Shown here piece by piece: positions 21,181 through 33,310 of a stretch of 64,000 bases of DNA; the stretch's first letter is position 1; each line of letters starts with the position of its first letter. This DNA comes from Ashinkailepas kermadecensis (Eukaryota; Arthropoda; Thecostraca; Neolepadidae). The stretch is taken from contig JAOTOM010003992.1 in the NCBI GenBank assembly GCA_034440615.1, positions 94,501-158,500 of the forward strand, in the 5' to 3' direction. The notes under the pieces are model-generated. The model searched no databases. It worked only from the letters and a program-made list of their open reading frames with translations, and was not told the DNA's origin. Made by a program: the position numbers and the translations under genes.

Positions 21181-21266
21181 CTAGCCTAACCTAGCCTAGC
21201 CTAACCTAGCTTAGCCTAACCTAGCCTAACCTAAACTAACCTAACTAAACCTAACCAAACCTAAGC
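21181..21266. repeat. Degenerate TTAGG-type (CCTAA) tract
   Basis: CCTAACCTAGCCTAGCCTAA-like repetition, a decayed form of the arthropod-type telomere repeat, interstitial here. Confidence 0.8.
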
Positions 21267-21917
21267 CGATTCGGCGCAACCCGTTCTCCCATCACATCGG
21301 TGTCGCTCACGTGCAGCACATTGACTTGATCGCACCGAAATTGTTCCCAATGGGTAGCCAACACTGTGGGCTTTCACGTAGTGTGACACGTCCCTCATTC
21401 CCTGCGATGTGAGCCGAGCCGGACGCCAATATGAAGGCGGTCGCGTTTTTCGTCGGGATAAGTCGCAGCCCTATATTAAACAGGGGTGGAGGTGTTGCTC
21501 GAATATGAACGCATGGCACGCGCTACACTTCGCCCACCCATACAAATTGTACATTGCCAGATAGCCCATGAGACAGGCTACCAGTCCACCAAATTTGATA
21601 GCTCTAGTATGCGGCGCTCTCATGCACCCTCCTGGCGGTCGCAAGGTACGGCGCACGCGACCGCCGACCACTAAAGCACGCAGTTCCCTAGGAGCGCGTG
21701 TTTCCACAAAGTTTCACATTCGTGCAACCTGTGGTATATGCTGTGGCCCTGGCTAACTGATCTCGACATGACCCCAGTTGACGGCACGTGGCACGTTCCC
21801 ACGTGAAACGCGCAACCCGAAACCACAGCCATAGTCTGTCCCCGTACCGGCGCATCACGTGTGATAATTTGAGCGAAATCCACTCGGCCGTTTTGGCACA
21901 GCATGAGTCGAAGCGGC

Positions 21918-21934
21918 ACACACACACACACACA

Positions 21935-21967
<33 letters not shown>
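21918..21967. repeat. (CA)n microsatellite
   Basis: About 50 bp of CA with a single T interruption. Confidence 0.95.
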
Positions 21968-21975
<8 letters not shown>

Positions 21976-22104
21976 TTCTCGACAACTTTAGAAAACCGAC
22001 CGCCATGTATTAAATCTCCGATAGAGATTTCTCGTGACATAGTCACTCGAAATCCCATCTACGATTTTGAACAACCTCAGTGGTCATCATCCAAACAAAC
22101 CAGA

Positions 22105-22292
22105 CCCCACAACGTGCACAGGTGACGTCACAGTCAACGTCACCGTATGTGGGTCCAAATACGGTGACGTGTCAGAGGTTGCGTTAACAAATGCAGGTCT
22201 AAATACGGTGACGTTACAGATAACGTCACTGCATAGGGTCCACATATGGTGACGTCACAGGCAACGTCGCCGTATATAGGTCCAAAAACTGC
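22105..22292. repeat. Degenerate 55-60 bp repeat, each unit containing a TGACGT...ACGTCA inverted repeat
   Basis: Three units; the conserved part is TACGGTGACGT, ACAG, then a copy of ACGTCACCGTAT in opposite orientation, followed by a GGTCCAAATA-like spacer. The first and third units include TGACGTCA, the cAMP-response-element palindrome. Whether any factor binds is unknown. Confidence 0.8.
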
Positions 22293-23056
22293 ACGGGCGT
22301 GGAAGTACGCCTGGTATCCTTCAATATCTCGCATACCACGCTTTTCACATTGTCGGTGTGCTTCTTTGCTATCATTGATTAAACCCTACCAACCGAATAT
22401 CGTATTGAAATGCAATGAAAATATACCAGCCCTGGTTTTAAATATATAAGCAAAGAAGAAGTAAGATCGTTAAGTCGTAAAATATATCCACAAATAAGAT
22501 GCTGCAGGTGGACGGTTCTTCGATTCCGAGAATCAGAGTGGCAGGTGCACACAAAGAAATTGTGTAGCGCGTTGTCTCAGACCACGGAAGTACTACGACC
22601 CAGTGGGTGTCGCCCGAACATCGGACAATTACCCGGGACAGACGCATTGTTCACCATTGTCAGATACTTGTTGCTGAGATAGCACTCAGCGAACGATGTG
22701 GATGTGAAGAATGGAGAAACGCGCAAGCTGACTACTGACATGGGCGGGCTCGACTCACCACGCAGTCAACTGATTAATCCGCTAACGCCCACATGCTCAC
22801 TGCTCATTAGCGACTACGTCCGTCTGGACGGGGCTGACACTGCCCATGCCTCCTTAGCACTATTCTCGGTACAGCTTAGTCTCGGTCAGTGGACAAAGAG
22901 CGCCGTGTCGACAACAAAGGATTGTCACCGCACAGGTCAGCAAAGGTCCACAAACATTTACAGGGCGACAAGCGTGGGCCGATGGCGGTCCATGTCGGTG
23001 CAATCAATTTCAGACCAGCCGGCCAGCATAGCCGAGAGGAGACGAGAGCGAGCAGC
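22293..23056. other. Unique spacer
   Basis: The 302-codon frame that starts here extends into the next array; no domain is recognisable in its unique part. Confidence 0.45.
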
Positions 23057-23680
23057 ACCGACCACAGCGGAGACGACAGCGGGCATCACAGACCACAGCG
23101 GAGACGACAGCGGGCATCACAGACCACAACGGAGACGACAGCGGGCATCACAGACTACAACAGAGACGACAGCGGGCATCACAGACTACAGCAGAGACGA
23201 CAGTGGGCATCACAGACTACAGCGGAGACGACAGCGGGCATCACAGACTACAGCGGAGACGATAGCGGGCATCACAGACCACAGCGGAGACGACAGCGGG
23301 CATCACAGACTACAACAGAGACGACAGCGGGCATCACAGACTACAGCAGAGACGACAGCGGGCATCACAGACTACAGCAGAGACGACAGTGGGCATCACA
23401 GACTACAGCGGAGACGACAGCGGGCATCACAGACTACAACAGAGACGACAGCGGGCATCACAGACTACAGCGGAGACGACAACGGGCATCACAGACTACA
23501 GCGGAGACGACAACGGGCATCACAGACTACAGCCGAGACGACAGCGGGCATCACAGACCACAGCGGAGACGACAGCGGGCATCACAGACTACAGCGGAGA
23601 CGATAGCGGGCATCACAGACCACAGCGGAGACGACAGCGGGCATCACAGACTACAACAGAGACGACAGCGGGAAGCACAA
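23057..23680. repeat. Minisatellite, 31-bp unit, about 20 copies
   Basis: The unit contains ACGACAGCGGGCATCACAGA followed by CTACAGCGGAG. Variants (CTACAACAGAG, CCACAGCGGAG, GATAGCGG, GACAACGG) recur in the same order, showing blocks of several units were duplicated together. All three plus frames stay open. Confidence 0.95.
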
Positions 23681-24198
23681 ACCGTAGCGTGGAAACAGAG
23701 ACAAACGCACACCAACCAGCAGATGTCAAGAGTCAGCAGCGACCTGAGGTCTTTGCGTTCACCGGAGGCGACCAACAGGCCATGCACCCCACTGCACCAC
23801 CACACGTCGGGCGGATCAGCGAGGTACCGGTGTCACTGCCAGCTCAGGTCAGAAGAGGTCAAGTGAGGTCAGACTGGGCGGCGATATCCGCACTGTGTCG
23901 GATAGCGTGAGGCGCCCGCATGCCAGCTGCCGGCGCCGCCAATCAAAACACGCAGCTGTCGCCTGGCCAGAGGTATGTTCTGATAACAGGACGAGGCATA
24001 CGTCGTTAACGACGGTTCAGCGGCGCCATCGTCGGAGGGCAGCCGGGGTGGCGGACCGTGGGCTGGGGTGGACCGGCTGGGGGCGGTCATAGCGGCCGGG
24101 GCGGATCGTGGACCAGCCTGGGGTCGACCTTCCCGGGGTGGACTGTAACGAAGCTAGTTTTGTACCCCCTCTTTTCGATGCATTTAACTCTGATATAA

Positions 24199-24229
24199 CC
24201 TGGGATCCGAGCTCCGAGCGGATCCCAGG
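24199..24229. repeat. Perfect hairpin, 11-bp arms
   Basis: CCTGGGATCCG and CGGATCCCAGG with a 9-base loop. Confidence 0.85.
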
Positions 24230-24331
24230 CATTTGGTCCGCACCAGCCGGCGCGCTGAGTCTTGACGCAACGCTGAGGCCGACCCAGAAATACTATGACT
24301 TCGTCAGCATTCCGTTCCCACCGCGCACCCG

Positions 24332-24382
24332 GCTCGACCGGTCGAGACTGTGACTGCCACATGACACAATCGGGTGTCATGT
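24332..24382. repeat. Two adjacent palindromes
   Basis: CTCGACCGGTCGAG (24332-24345) and an ACATGACAC/GTGTCATGT hairpin (24359-24382) with loop AATCGG. Confidence 0.8.
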
Positions 24383-24954
24383 CATTGTGACATCCGTGTC
24401 ACCATTGTGCCGTGCCGCACATGAAGGGCAGGGGCTGGTCAGGGCGCGACGACCGGACCCTCCCTTCGCGGTGTGGTGCAATAGGTGCCGTCAGCCGGTC
24501 AGACCGGGAGCATTGCCCCTCCCCATGAGCCCCTGTGCCCCTCTCACGCGCACGACGGCCCCCAATCAGTCGGTCGTCACGGGGGATTCGACGAGGCCAG
24601 ACGTGGGCGAGAGATAGAGGTGAGAGAAGGGCCGAGGTTGAGCGGTTACCTGTCACAGTTGGATTATCGAGGCTAGTAAGATGTAGCCTGTGATAAGATG
24701 TGGAGGCTGGAACGTTTGGTGTCACTGTTGGATTTGAGAAAATGTTGAAATGTTGTTCATGTGTTCGCTGCATTGGTTAACAAATCGGCCCTGTCAATAC
24801 AAGGGCTTCATTAACGGCTGGTGACTTTGAAGAACGGCCCTTGCATTTGAGAACTGGCGATTGAGAAAAACCATTTAATTTTAGAACCAGTTATCGTAAA
24901 AGCGAAGAAAACCCTAGACTATCCCTGCGAGGCAAACTGAAACTTGCCTATATG

Positions 24955-25520
24955 GACCGACCTGGGGTGGACCAGCCGCGGGCGGTCACAGCTGTCGGGG
25001 GTGGGCCGCGGATCGACCTGAGGTGGACCGGCCGCGGGCGGTCACAGCTGCCGGGGGTGGGCCGGGGACCGACCTGGGGTGGGCGGGCGGTCACAGCTGT
25101 CGGGGGTGGGCCGCGGACCGACCTGGGGTTGACCGGCCGCGGGCGGTCACAGCTGTCGGGGGTGGGCCGCGGACCGACCTGGGGTTGACCGGCCGCGGGC
25201 GGTCACAGCTGCCGGGGGTGGGCCGGGGACCGACCTGAGGTGAACCAGCCGCGGGCGGTCACAGCTGCCGGGGGTGGGCCGGGGACCGACCTGGGGTGGA
25301 CCGGCCGCGGGCGGTCACAGCTGCCGGGGGTGGGCCGGGGACCGACCTGAGGTGAACCAGCCGCGGGCGGTCACAGCTGCCGGGGGTGGGCCGGGGACTG
25401 ACCTGGGGTGGGCCGGGGACCGACCTGGGGTGGGCGGGCGGTCACAGCTGCCAGGGGTGGGCCGGGGACCGACCTGGGGTGGACCGGCCGCGGGCGGTCA
25501 CAGCTGCCGGGGTGGGCCGC
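24955..25520. repeat. GC-rich minisatellite, about 60-bp unit, about 9-10 copies
   Basis: GCGGGCGGTCACAGCTGCCG and GACCTGGGGTGGACCGGCC recur; some units are shortened near 25080 and 25400. Strongly G-rich on the plus strand. Confidence 0.92.
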
Positions 25521-25611
25521 GCCGTCCGCCGCCGGCAGCGGGTCGCTTTTAGCACTGCCGACCTGGGATGACACGAGTCAATACACAGCAGTGTTGTTAT
25601 CGACAACAGTG

Positions 25612-26392
25612 CCGGAGTTCGCCGGCACAGACGAGCGAGTGCTCCTTCAGAGCTGCCGACGCTGGATATGTTGTGCCCCCCCCACTGATCGACCGTCACT
25701 GAGGGACCGCAGACGAGCGAGTGCTCCTTCAGAGCTGGCGACGCCGGGTATGTTGTGCCCCCCTCCCCCACTGATAGACATCACTGAGGGACCGCAGACG
25801 AGCGAGTGCTCCTTCAGAGCTTCCGACGCTGGGTATGTTGTGCCCCCCCCTCCCCCCAATGATGGACGTCACTGAGGGACCACAGACGAGCGAATGTTTC
25901 TTCAGAGCTGCCGACGCCGGGTATGTTGTGCCCCCCACACTCCCCCACCGATAGACGTCACTGAGGGACCGCAGACGAGCGAGTGCTCCTTCAGAGCTGC
26001 CGACGCCGGGCATGTTGTGCCCCCCCCCCCCCCCCCCACTGATAGACCGTCACTGAGGGACCGCAGACGAGCGAGTGCTCCTTCAGAGCTGCCGACGCCG
26101 GGCATGTTGTGCCCCCCCCTCCCCCACTGATAGACCGTCACTGAGGGACCGCAGACGAGCGAGTGCTTCTTCAGAGCTGCCGACGCTGGGTATGTTGTGC
26201 CCCCCCCCCCCCACTGATAGACCGTCACTGAGGGACCGCAGACGAGCGAGTGCTCCTTCAGAGCTTCCGACGATGGATATGTTGTGCCCCCCCTCCCCCA
26301 CTGATAGACCGTCACTGAGGGACCGCAGACGAGCGAGTGCTCCTTCAGAGCTGCCGACGCCGGGTATGTTGTGCCTCCCCCACAGAAAGACC
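25612..26392. repeat. Minisatellite, 82-90 bp unit with an internal poly(C) run, about 9-10 copies
   Basis: GACGAGCGAGTGCTCCTTCA recurs at 25630, 25712, 25797 and 25885 and onward. Each unit has ATGTTGTGCC followed by a C-run of about 5 to 17 and ACTGATAGACCGTCACTGAG. Unit length varies mostly with the C-run. Confidence 0.94.
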
Positions 26393-26767
26393 GTCAGCGT
26401 GAATCGCAGGCGATAAGGAATTGATTGACTTACGCTGCATGGAACGGCCGTAGTGATCTATCTGTATTGGGGAAGGGGGGGGGGGGCAGTATATCACTTT
26501 GACTTCTGAGATATGAAAATGACGCACATCAAGCGGTTTCGGTGAAGTGCATGTTCAGTACAACTAGTCCCCGGAAACGCGCCCAGCCGTGTCAGAGATG
26601 CCGCGTCCAGTTGGCAGCTGATTTGTCGGAGGTCGAAGACAACCAAAGGCAAGCCAACGCTTCTCAGAATGTGGGTCAGGGACTGTACTATTTCCGGTGC
26701 CACTGCTTTGACCGAAAATAAACCATGCGGCCGTGAACCAAAAGGACACTGTGGCGTCCTGTAACCG
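26393..26767. other. Unique spacer with a G-run
   Basis: Poly(G) at about 26474-26486. No gene recognised. Confidence 0.45.
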
Positions 26768-27096
26768 GGCCACTCATCAACAAATATCGGGCCAATCATC
26801 AACAGCCGGGCCACTCATCAACAACCGGACCACTCACCAACGACCGGGCCACTTATCAACAAATGTCGGGCCAATCATCAACAAATATCGGGCCAATCAT
26901 CAACAGTCAAGCCAATCATTAACAACCGGACCACTCACCAACAACCGGGCCACTCATCAACAAATGTCGGGCCAATCATCAATAGCCGAGCCAATCATCA
27001 ACAACCGGACCACTCACTAACAACCGGGCCACTCACCAACAACCGGGTCACTCATCAACAAATGTCGGGCCAATCATCAACAAATATCGGGCCAAT
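26768..27096. repeat. Minisatellite, basic unit about 18 bp, about 18 copies
   Basis: CCACTCATCAACAACCGG alternates with longer CCAATCATCAACAAATATCG forms, in a higher-order pattern. Confidence 0.9.
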
Positions 27097-27422
27097 GCCA
27101 GTGCGATCCGTTGCATCATCCATGACACAATCTCACAGCCCAGTAGCACGCCGCATATGCGATATTGCTGCATTTCAGAATTACTCCCCCCCAAGTCCAC
27201 AGTCTGGCTGATGGTCCCCGATGAAAACAAGAAACGGAGGGCAATAACGAGAATACGTTTTCAAAATGAACTGAATTATGACCTTCTGATGTAATAAAAA
27301 GGCATGTGGCTTAACATCCCATTGGTTTCAACGTTTCGACGTTTTCCCAATTCATTCTGCTTTTAGGCATACATTCTCGGCCGGGAAACTACCAATGTAG
27401 AAATTTAGAGCTTTCAGGAGGA
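27097..27422. other. Unique spacer
   Basis: No gene recognised. Confidence 0.4.
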
Positions 27423-27502
27423 TGGAGCATACCAAAGTGTTACATGCCAGGTGGGCGTGCATGGAGCATACCAAAGTGTTACATACCAGGTGGGCGTGCA
27501 TG
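27423..27502. repeat. Tandem duplication, about 40 bp, 2 copies
   Basis: GGAGCATACCAAAGTGTTAC followed by AT(G/A)CCAGGTGGGCGTGCAT, twice. Confidence 0.9.
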
Positions 27503-27785
27503 CGTGTGGTGCTTTCTGTGCTTTGTAGGGAAGGAAGCCAGCAACTAGGATGCATTCCAGGAACTAGGTTGGGTACGAGCCGGACAATGTTCGGCACTGA
27601 GATGAGGCTGAACAGCCTGACAATACGCTCACTTGGTATAATAATGCTGACGGTCAATGAAGGTCTTCAAGCGCACACAAAATATACGCACGCACTGCTA
27701 TTTCCGCAGTTTGATAGCAGCATGCTTCCATCCCTCGGATACTGAATACAAATATTCCATCCGATCATCGGTGCTGCAGCCTGTA

Positions 27786-27890
27786 TTATCTGGCAGATAT
27801 TGGCCAGGACGTGTACCGTCTGCCCGACTCACCTTTACTCTATGGCAGATATTGGCCAGGACATGTACATTCTGCCCGACTCACCTCGCC
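27786..27890. repeat. Imperfect duplication, about 53 bp, 2 copies
   Basis: GGCAGATATTGGCCAGGAC, then GTCTGCCCGACTCACCT or a close variant, twice. Confidence 0.85.
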
Positions 27891-27930
27891 TCGCCAAGCT
27901 CATTGGATTGCCGGCTATCGTGGCTCGCCA

Positions 27931-28290
27931 TGCAGCTCACCGTCCGGGCACGACCCGCTGTACAGCTCACCGTCCGGGCACGACCCGTTGTACAGCTCAC
28001 CGTCCGGGCACGACCCGCTGAACAGCTCACCGTCCGGGCACGACCCGCTGAACAGCTCACCGGCCGGGCACGACCCGCTGTACAGCTCACCGTCCGGGCA
28101 CGACCCGCTGTACAGCTCACCGTCCGGGCACGACCCGCTGTACAGCTCACCGTCCGGGCACGACCCGCTGAACAGCTCACCGTCCGGGCACGACCCGCTG
28201 TACAGCTCACCGTCCGGGCACGACCCGCTGAACAGCTCACCGTCCGGGCACGACCCGCTGTACAGTTCACCGTCCGGGCATGGCTCGCGC
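27931..28290. repeat. Minisatellite, 30-bp unit, 12 copies
   Basis: The unit includes CAGCTCACCGTCCGGGCACG followed by ACCCGCTG(T/A)A. Only single-base variation. Frames stay open on both strands without meaning. Confidence 0.96.
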
Positions 28291-31016
28291 GCACGTCTCA
28301 GCACCGCCAGAGGTCCACAAACACGCCCGACCTCGTGGCCACCCCGCCCCGCCCCGTCCCGCCCCGACTCACAGGGAACAGGCAGGATGTCTGGCGGCTG
28401 TCGACCGGAAGGGCCTGTTGGCCCTCTGAAGCCGGGTGTCGAATTCGGGCGTCTTTGTTTTCCCGAGTGCTGGAGAGCTCCGGGGACACATGAGGGAGGA
28501 ATTATTTTCCGGAAGATGTGCGGCGCACTGTCCCAGATAACTTCTTCGACATCAGCACATAAGTTTGTCCGGTGAACTCAACCGAGGCAGTAGTTGTCTC
28601 CCAGCAAGGTAGCAAGGACTTCGGATTACCTGGCTACAGCCTTCTCTAAGGTTACTCGTTGGACTGAGGTAAGAGGTAAGAGGAGTAAGAGGTACTGTGT
28701 TTAAAGCCCAATCATCGGATATTTCCCATCGCCACGAATCGCTATTTAATCCATGAACTAAAATGAGTGCGTATCTATTCTTGGCTATGCTCTGGCAATG
28801 CAGGAAATTCACGACGGAGTATTGGGACAGCTCCATAAATCTGTTCCATCAGATTTATATTCTCCATAAGAGGCGCTCGAATGGTGGCATTAGAAAGTTA
28901 TCACTGGTGTTCTGTCAGACTAGTACAGTCGGTAGTGGGCAGGTTATTTTCTCCAATTGGTATGAATAAATCGCTCCGTCCCCAAAGCACGCCGTGGGGT
29001 GCTGGTGGAAGTAAGCTCTGTCCGGAAAAATGGAGACGTTTGGGAGAAGCTGGGGAAACGAGAAAATGTACAAAGCAAAAATGGCATAATCTGAGGCATA
29101 ATCTCATACATGTTTCAACTGATCCTTCTGTTAGCCGATCGCTGGCTGGGTGGGATCGGTGGCTTCATTCGCCGAAACTAAATACATGGCGGGAAAGTTG
29201 ACAACATTGGGCTAGGGCTGGAAAGACTGCTTGGTTCTGGATGTCTGTCGTCCTGAATATTACCTTCACCGGATAATTAGCTACTACCTTTGTCGCTAAA
29301 ATGCTGAATGGAGTTGATTAAAACGATTTCAAGCGTACTGCGGTTTGATAAGCATGTTCGAAACTAACAGGAATGTACAAAAGGTAGCTATTGATACCAG
29401 AAATGGAAACAAATACTTATTCCCTTAGCATTGGGATGTTCCATCAATTTTACTCTCCGGATTCAGGATTCTAAAACATAACTCCAGCCCTGTATTGGGC
29501 AATGGCCGATATTCAGGAAACAGCGGGGCGAATCTGTTGATGGTTAAGCTGGAACGTGAGGCTACAGCTGCAGGTACCGTCAGCAGAGAAACGCACTTGA
29601 GACATATTAGTCTATGCTAATTCGAATCATACCCTTTGTTCTTCAAACGTGTGCATACCGATGGCCAACTAAGATGAAGCTCGGGAATACACACTCCTAC
29701 ACTGCTTTGTATGTTAAGGGTCTATTGGTTTAGGAATGAAGAATGCAGCATTGCAAACGCTGCAGCCGCAACACAAGCTTTCACATCTGCAACAACAGCT
29801 GTCTCTGCATTGTCTGCACTACTTCATATTACAGCACAAACTTCATCTTTTGGCAGCACTGATTTTTGAATTGGCAACAGCAGCCTAACTGGAGATATTC
29901 CACCTATAAATAAAGGCTTAGTCCACCTACCTGACCGCATATACATCGGGCCGCCGAAGCCCGACTTTCTCACGTCGGCCTCGCTGCACAAGCCAGTTTC
30001 GCAGCGGCTAATATGCACTGGGATGCAATGTGAATAACTTCGTTTGGTATGAACGGAATATAACTGGAATGTCTATCTTTGATCTATACATTTGAAATGT
30101 TTCGCAACTTCTACTTATCAAGCAATAAATGAAATATAACTAAAACTCAAGCAATATATCTAAATATCGATACCGTTTGATATTAAAGCACTTGACTCAC
30201 AGAAACAACTAGCCAATCTGGTCACATCTAGCATCATGGCACATGAATTCAGAGCTGTCGGATGTAAAGTCAATTTCCAGAGCACTGGAAATAAATACGT
30301 AAGATAGAGAAGGATATAGTGGTATATATGCTGCGGATGAATACATTGCCTTTCACGTTATTTCAGGGATGTGAAGTACCATTTTTTTTTAGAAATACGG
30401 AAGTTCATCACTTCCAGTGGTATGATTCCACCTTGACACTGACGAATATGTCAAATTCTCACCACTCTACAAGCGGGGTGTTTGCAGCTGCAATGCTGTA
30501 GAGTGTACAGCACCATGCGGGGCTCCGTCCATGAACATAGTTCAGCATTATGCGGGGAGACCCTTTTAAGTAGATTCTTTCCAGTCAACACCATAATACT
30601 GATGCCAAATGTCCGCATTTCAGGGAGCGATGCGCCCTAACGCTTCGTACGTTCCGGCTCCCGTGCTGGAATTACGTGCCTCCCCATCACTTACACTGGT
30701 GGCAGAAGTGGATCTGGTGGTGTCGCGGCTCGCCATCAGTGGTGGCACGATCTCGCCGGGGGGGAGCTGTCCGGGGGCGGCGAGCTGTCGGCAGAGCTCA
30801 TCAGAACCGCTGACAAAGCGACCGACGCCGCATAACGATGGCGAGCGAGAGACGACCGACCACCCGCTCCACTTCTGGCACCGAGCAACGTCAACAGCAG
30901 AGAGTTGGCGGGCTGTTTTAGCGCCAGGTTGAGTATGACGCGTGTCACCCGGAGGCCATTAGCGTCCACGACGCAACGTGCCGTGTGATCGCAGATAGCT
31001 GTGTGCCGACGGAGCG
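28291..31016. other. Longest largely unique stretch (2.7 kb), no gene recognised
   Basis: Open frames are short (at most 107 codons) and show no conserved motif. GGTGGCAGAAGTGGA near 30700 has a near-reverse complement near 30868, an imperfect 15-bp inverted pair. Confidence 0.5.
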
Positions 31017-31713
31017 CCAGGCCAGGCCAGGCCAGGCCAGGCCAGGCCAGTAGTCCCACTCGGTGCCTGCCGCCCATCAGCTGCCAGGCCAGGCCAGGCC
31101 AGGCCAGTAGTCCCACTCGGTGCCTGCCGCCCATCAGCGGCCAGGCCAGGCCAGGCCAGGCCAGTAGTCCCACTCGGTGCCTGCCGCCCATCAGCGGCCA
31201 GGCCAGGCCAGGCCAGGCCAGTAGTCCCACTCGGTGCCTGCCGCCCATCAGCTGCCAGGCCAGGCCAGGCCAGGCCAGTAGTCCCACTCGGTGCCTGCCG
31301 CCCATCAGCTGCCAGGCCAGGCCAGGCCAGGCCAGTAGTCCCACTCGGTGCCTGCCGCCCATCAGCTGCCAGGCCAGGCCAGGCCAGGCCATTAGTCCCA
31401 CTCGGTGCCTGCCGCCCATCAGCTGCCAGGCCAGGCCAGGCCAGGTCAGTAGTCCCACTCGGTGCCTGCCGCCCATCAGCGGCCAGGCCAGGCCAGGCCA
31501 GGCCAGTAGTCCCACTCGGTGCCTGCCGCCCATCAGCTGCCAGGCCAGGCCAGGCCAGGCCATTAGTCCCACTCGGTGCCTGCCGCCCATCAGCTGCCAG
31601 GCCAGGCCAGGCCAGGCCAGTAGTCCCATTCGGTGCCTGCCGCCCATCAGCTGCCAGGCCAGGCCAGGCCAGGCCAGTAGTCCCACTCGGTGCCTGCCGC
31701 CCATCAGCTGCCA
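31017..31713. repeat. Composite minisatellite, 57-bp unit with nested (AGGCC)n, 12 copies
   Basis: Each unit has four CCAGG pentamers and then TAGTCCCACTCGGTGCCTGC and CGCCCATCAGC. 57 bp is 19 codons, so frames of about 250-330 codons persist on both strands. Confidence 0.96.
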
Positions 31714-31892
31714 CGCCAAGCGGCAGGTGGCCTCAAGGCAGAAGTCTGAGCTATTTACTATTTGAAAACGTGGGGAAGGGGAGCGATCGTATCAGGTCAC
31801 CGATCGGGGAAAGTGTTCATGAGAAAAGAGATGCGTCCACCACTAAGCTGGCCTGTTTACTACCACTCGCTTGTTAATTTACGACGTGTTGC

Positions 31893-32456
31893 CCCCACAT
31901 AGCCCTCACTACCAACACAAACACTGACAAACATAGCCCTCATTACCAACACAAACACTGACAAACATAGCCCTCACTACCAACAGAAGCACTGACAGAC
32001 ATAGCCCTCACTACCAACACTAACACTGACAAACATAGCCCTCACTACCAACACAAACATATCCCTCACTACCAACACAAACACTGACAAACATAGCCCT
32101 CACTACCAACAGAAACACTGACAAACATAGCCTTCACTACCAACAGAAACACTGACAAACATAGCCCTCACTACCAACACAAACACTGACAAACATAGCC
32201 CTCACTACCAACACAAACACTGACAAGCATGGCCCTCACTACCAACACAAACATATCCCTCACTACCAACACAAACACTGACAAACATAGCCCTCACTAC
32301 CAACACAAATACTGACAAACATAGCCCTCACTGCCAACACAAACACTGACAAACATAGCCCTTACTACCAACACAAACACTGAGAAACATAGCCCTCACT
32401 ACCAACACAAACACTGACAAACATAGCCCTCACTACCAACACAAGCACTGACAACA
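31893..32456. repeat. Minisatellite, 34-bp unit, about 17 copies
   Basis: CATAGCCCTCACTACCAACA followed by CAAACACTGACAAA. Two copies are 10 bp shorter (ACAAACATATCCCTCAC, near 32055 and 32250) in similar surroundings, so a multi-unit block was duplicated. Confidence 0.95.
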
Positions 32457-32799
32457 AAGATACACCAAACACCTTACTCATGGGCGTCGCCACGGTGGGG
32501 GACGAGGGGTACGCGTCTCACAAACTTCGTGAAATTTTACATTATGCCTATTGCGTTGTATGGTAAAATATACCAATAATCCCTGTCGTACCACCCTGAA
32601 TCAAAAATTGGTGGTGAGGATGCCCATACCTTGATGATATTGAAAGAATTGCCGCGAAGCTTGACATAATGCTGGGGGGCATGTACTGCCCCCACCAACA
32701 AAAGTGAGGGTCGGATCCACACTTCTCCTTCCTACGCCCGTGGTCTGAACCTAACAGGTGTAGGCTATATCCCACGCGGCTCCATCCAAGTGTCTGTCT
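32457..32799. other. Unique spacer
   Basis: No gene recognised. Confidence 0.4.
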
Positions 32800-33310
32800 C
32801 TTCGCAGATACCTCAGGAGTGAGCCAGCTGCTGGCAGGTGAAGTCACTCCCGGGCACCGTCAGCCTGAGACTCTGGCGCGAGCTACACTGAGGTATCTTC
32901 GCAGATACCTCAGGAGTGAGCCAGCTGCTGGCAGGTGAAGTCACTCCCGGGCACCGTCAGCCTGAGACTCTGGCGCGAGTAAGGTATTTCGATACCTCGG
33001 ACAAATGGCGCGAGCTACACTGAGGTATCTTCGCAGATACCTCAGGAGTGAGCCAGCTGCTGGCAGGTGAAGTCACTCCCGGGCACCGTCAGCCTGAGAC
33101 TCTGGCGCGAGCTACACTGAGGTATCTTCGCAGATACCTCAGGAGTGAGCCAGCTGCTGGCAGGTGAAGTCACTCCCGGGCACCGTCAGCCTGAGACTCT
33201 GGCGCGAGCTACACACGTCCACTCGTCGGCACACAATAAAGTCACTCCCGGGCACCGTCAGCCTGAGACTCTGGCGCGAGCTACACACGTCCACTCGTCG
33301 GCACACAGAC
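32800..33310. repeat. Long-unit tandem repeat (about 97-140 bp) with a hairpin at each junction
   Basis: The body of each unit contains GAGTGAGCCAGCTGCTGGCA and GTCACTCCCGGGCACCGTCA. Units are joined by AGGTATCTTCGCAGATACCT, an inverted repeat (AGGTATC / GATACCT) with a TTCGCA loop. One unit has an additional AAGGTATTTCGATACCTCGG hairpin (about 32981). The last two units lose the hairpin and instead share ACACACGTCCACTCGTCGGC. Confidence 0.92.

Larger units (their letters stand above)
20946..22104. other. Unique DNA with TTAGG-like and CA tracts annotated separately
   Basis: No gene recognised. Confidence 0.4.
23681..24954. other. Unique DNA with several perfect hairpins
   Basis: 24040-24130 contains two degenerate copies of the GGGGTGGACCGGC-type unit that is amplified at 24.96 kb. 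No gene recognised. Confidence 0.5.

Noticed and set aside
27325..27355. GAAACGTTG on the minus strand as a hammerhead 3' half
   Set aside because: No CUGANGA box upstream of it on that strand; only the common GAAACGTT word is present.
30640..30720. Possible LTR end with primer-binding site (TGGTGGCAGAAGTGG)
   Set aside because: No second LTR, no gag or pol nearby; the word alone is not enough.
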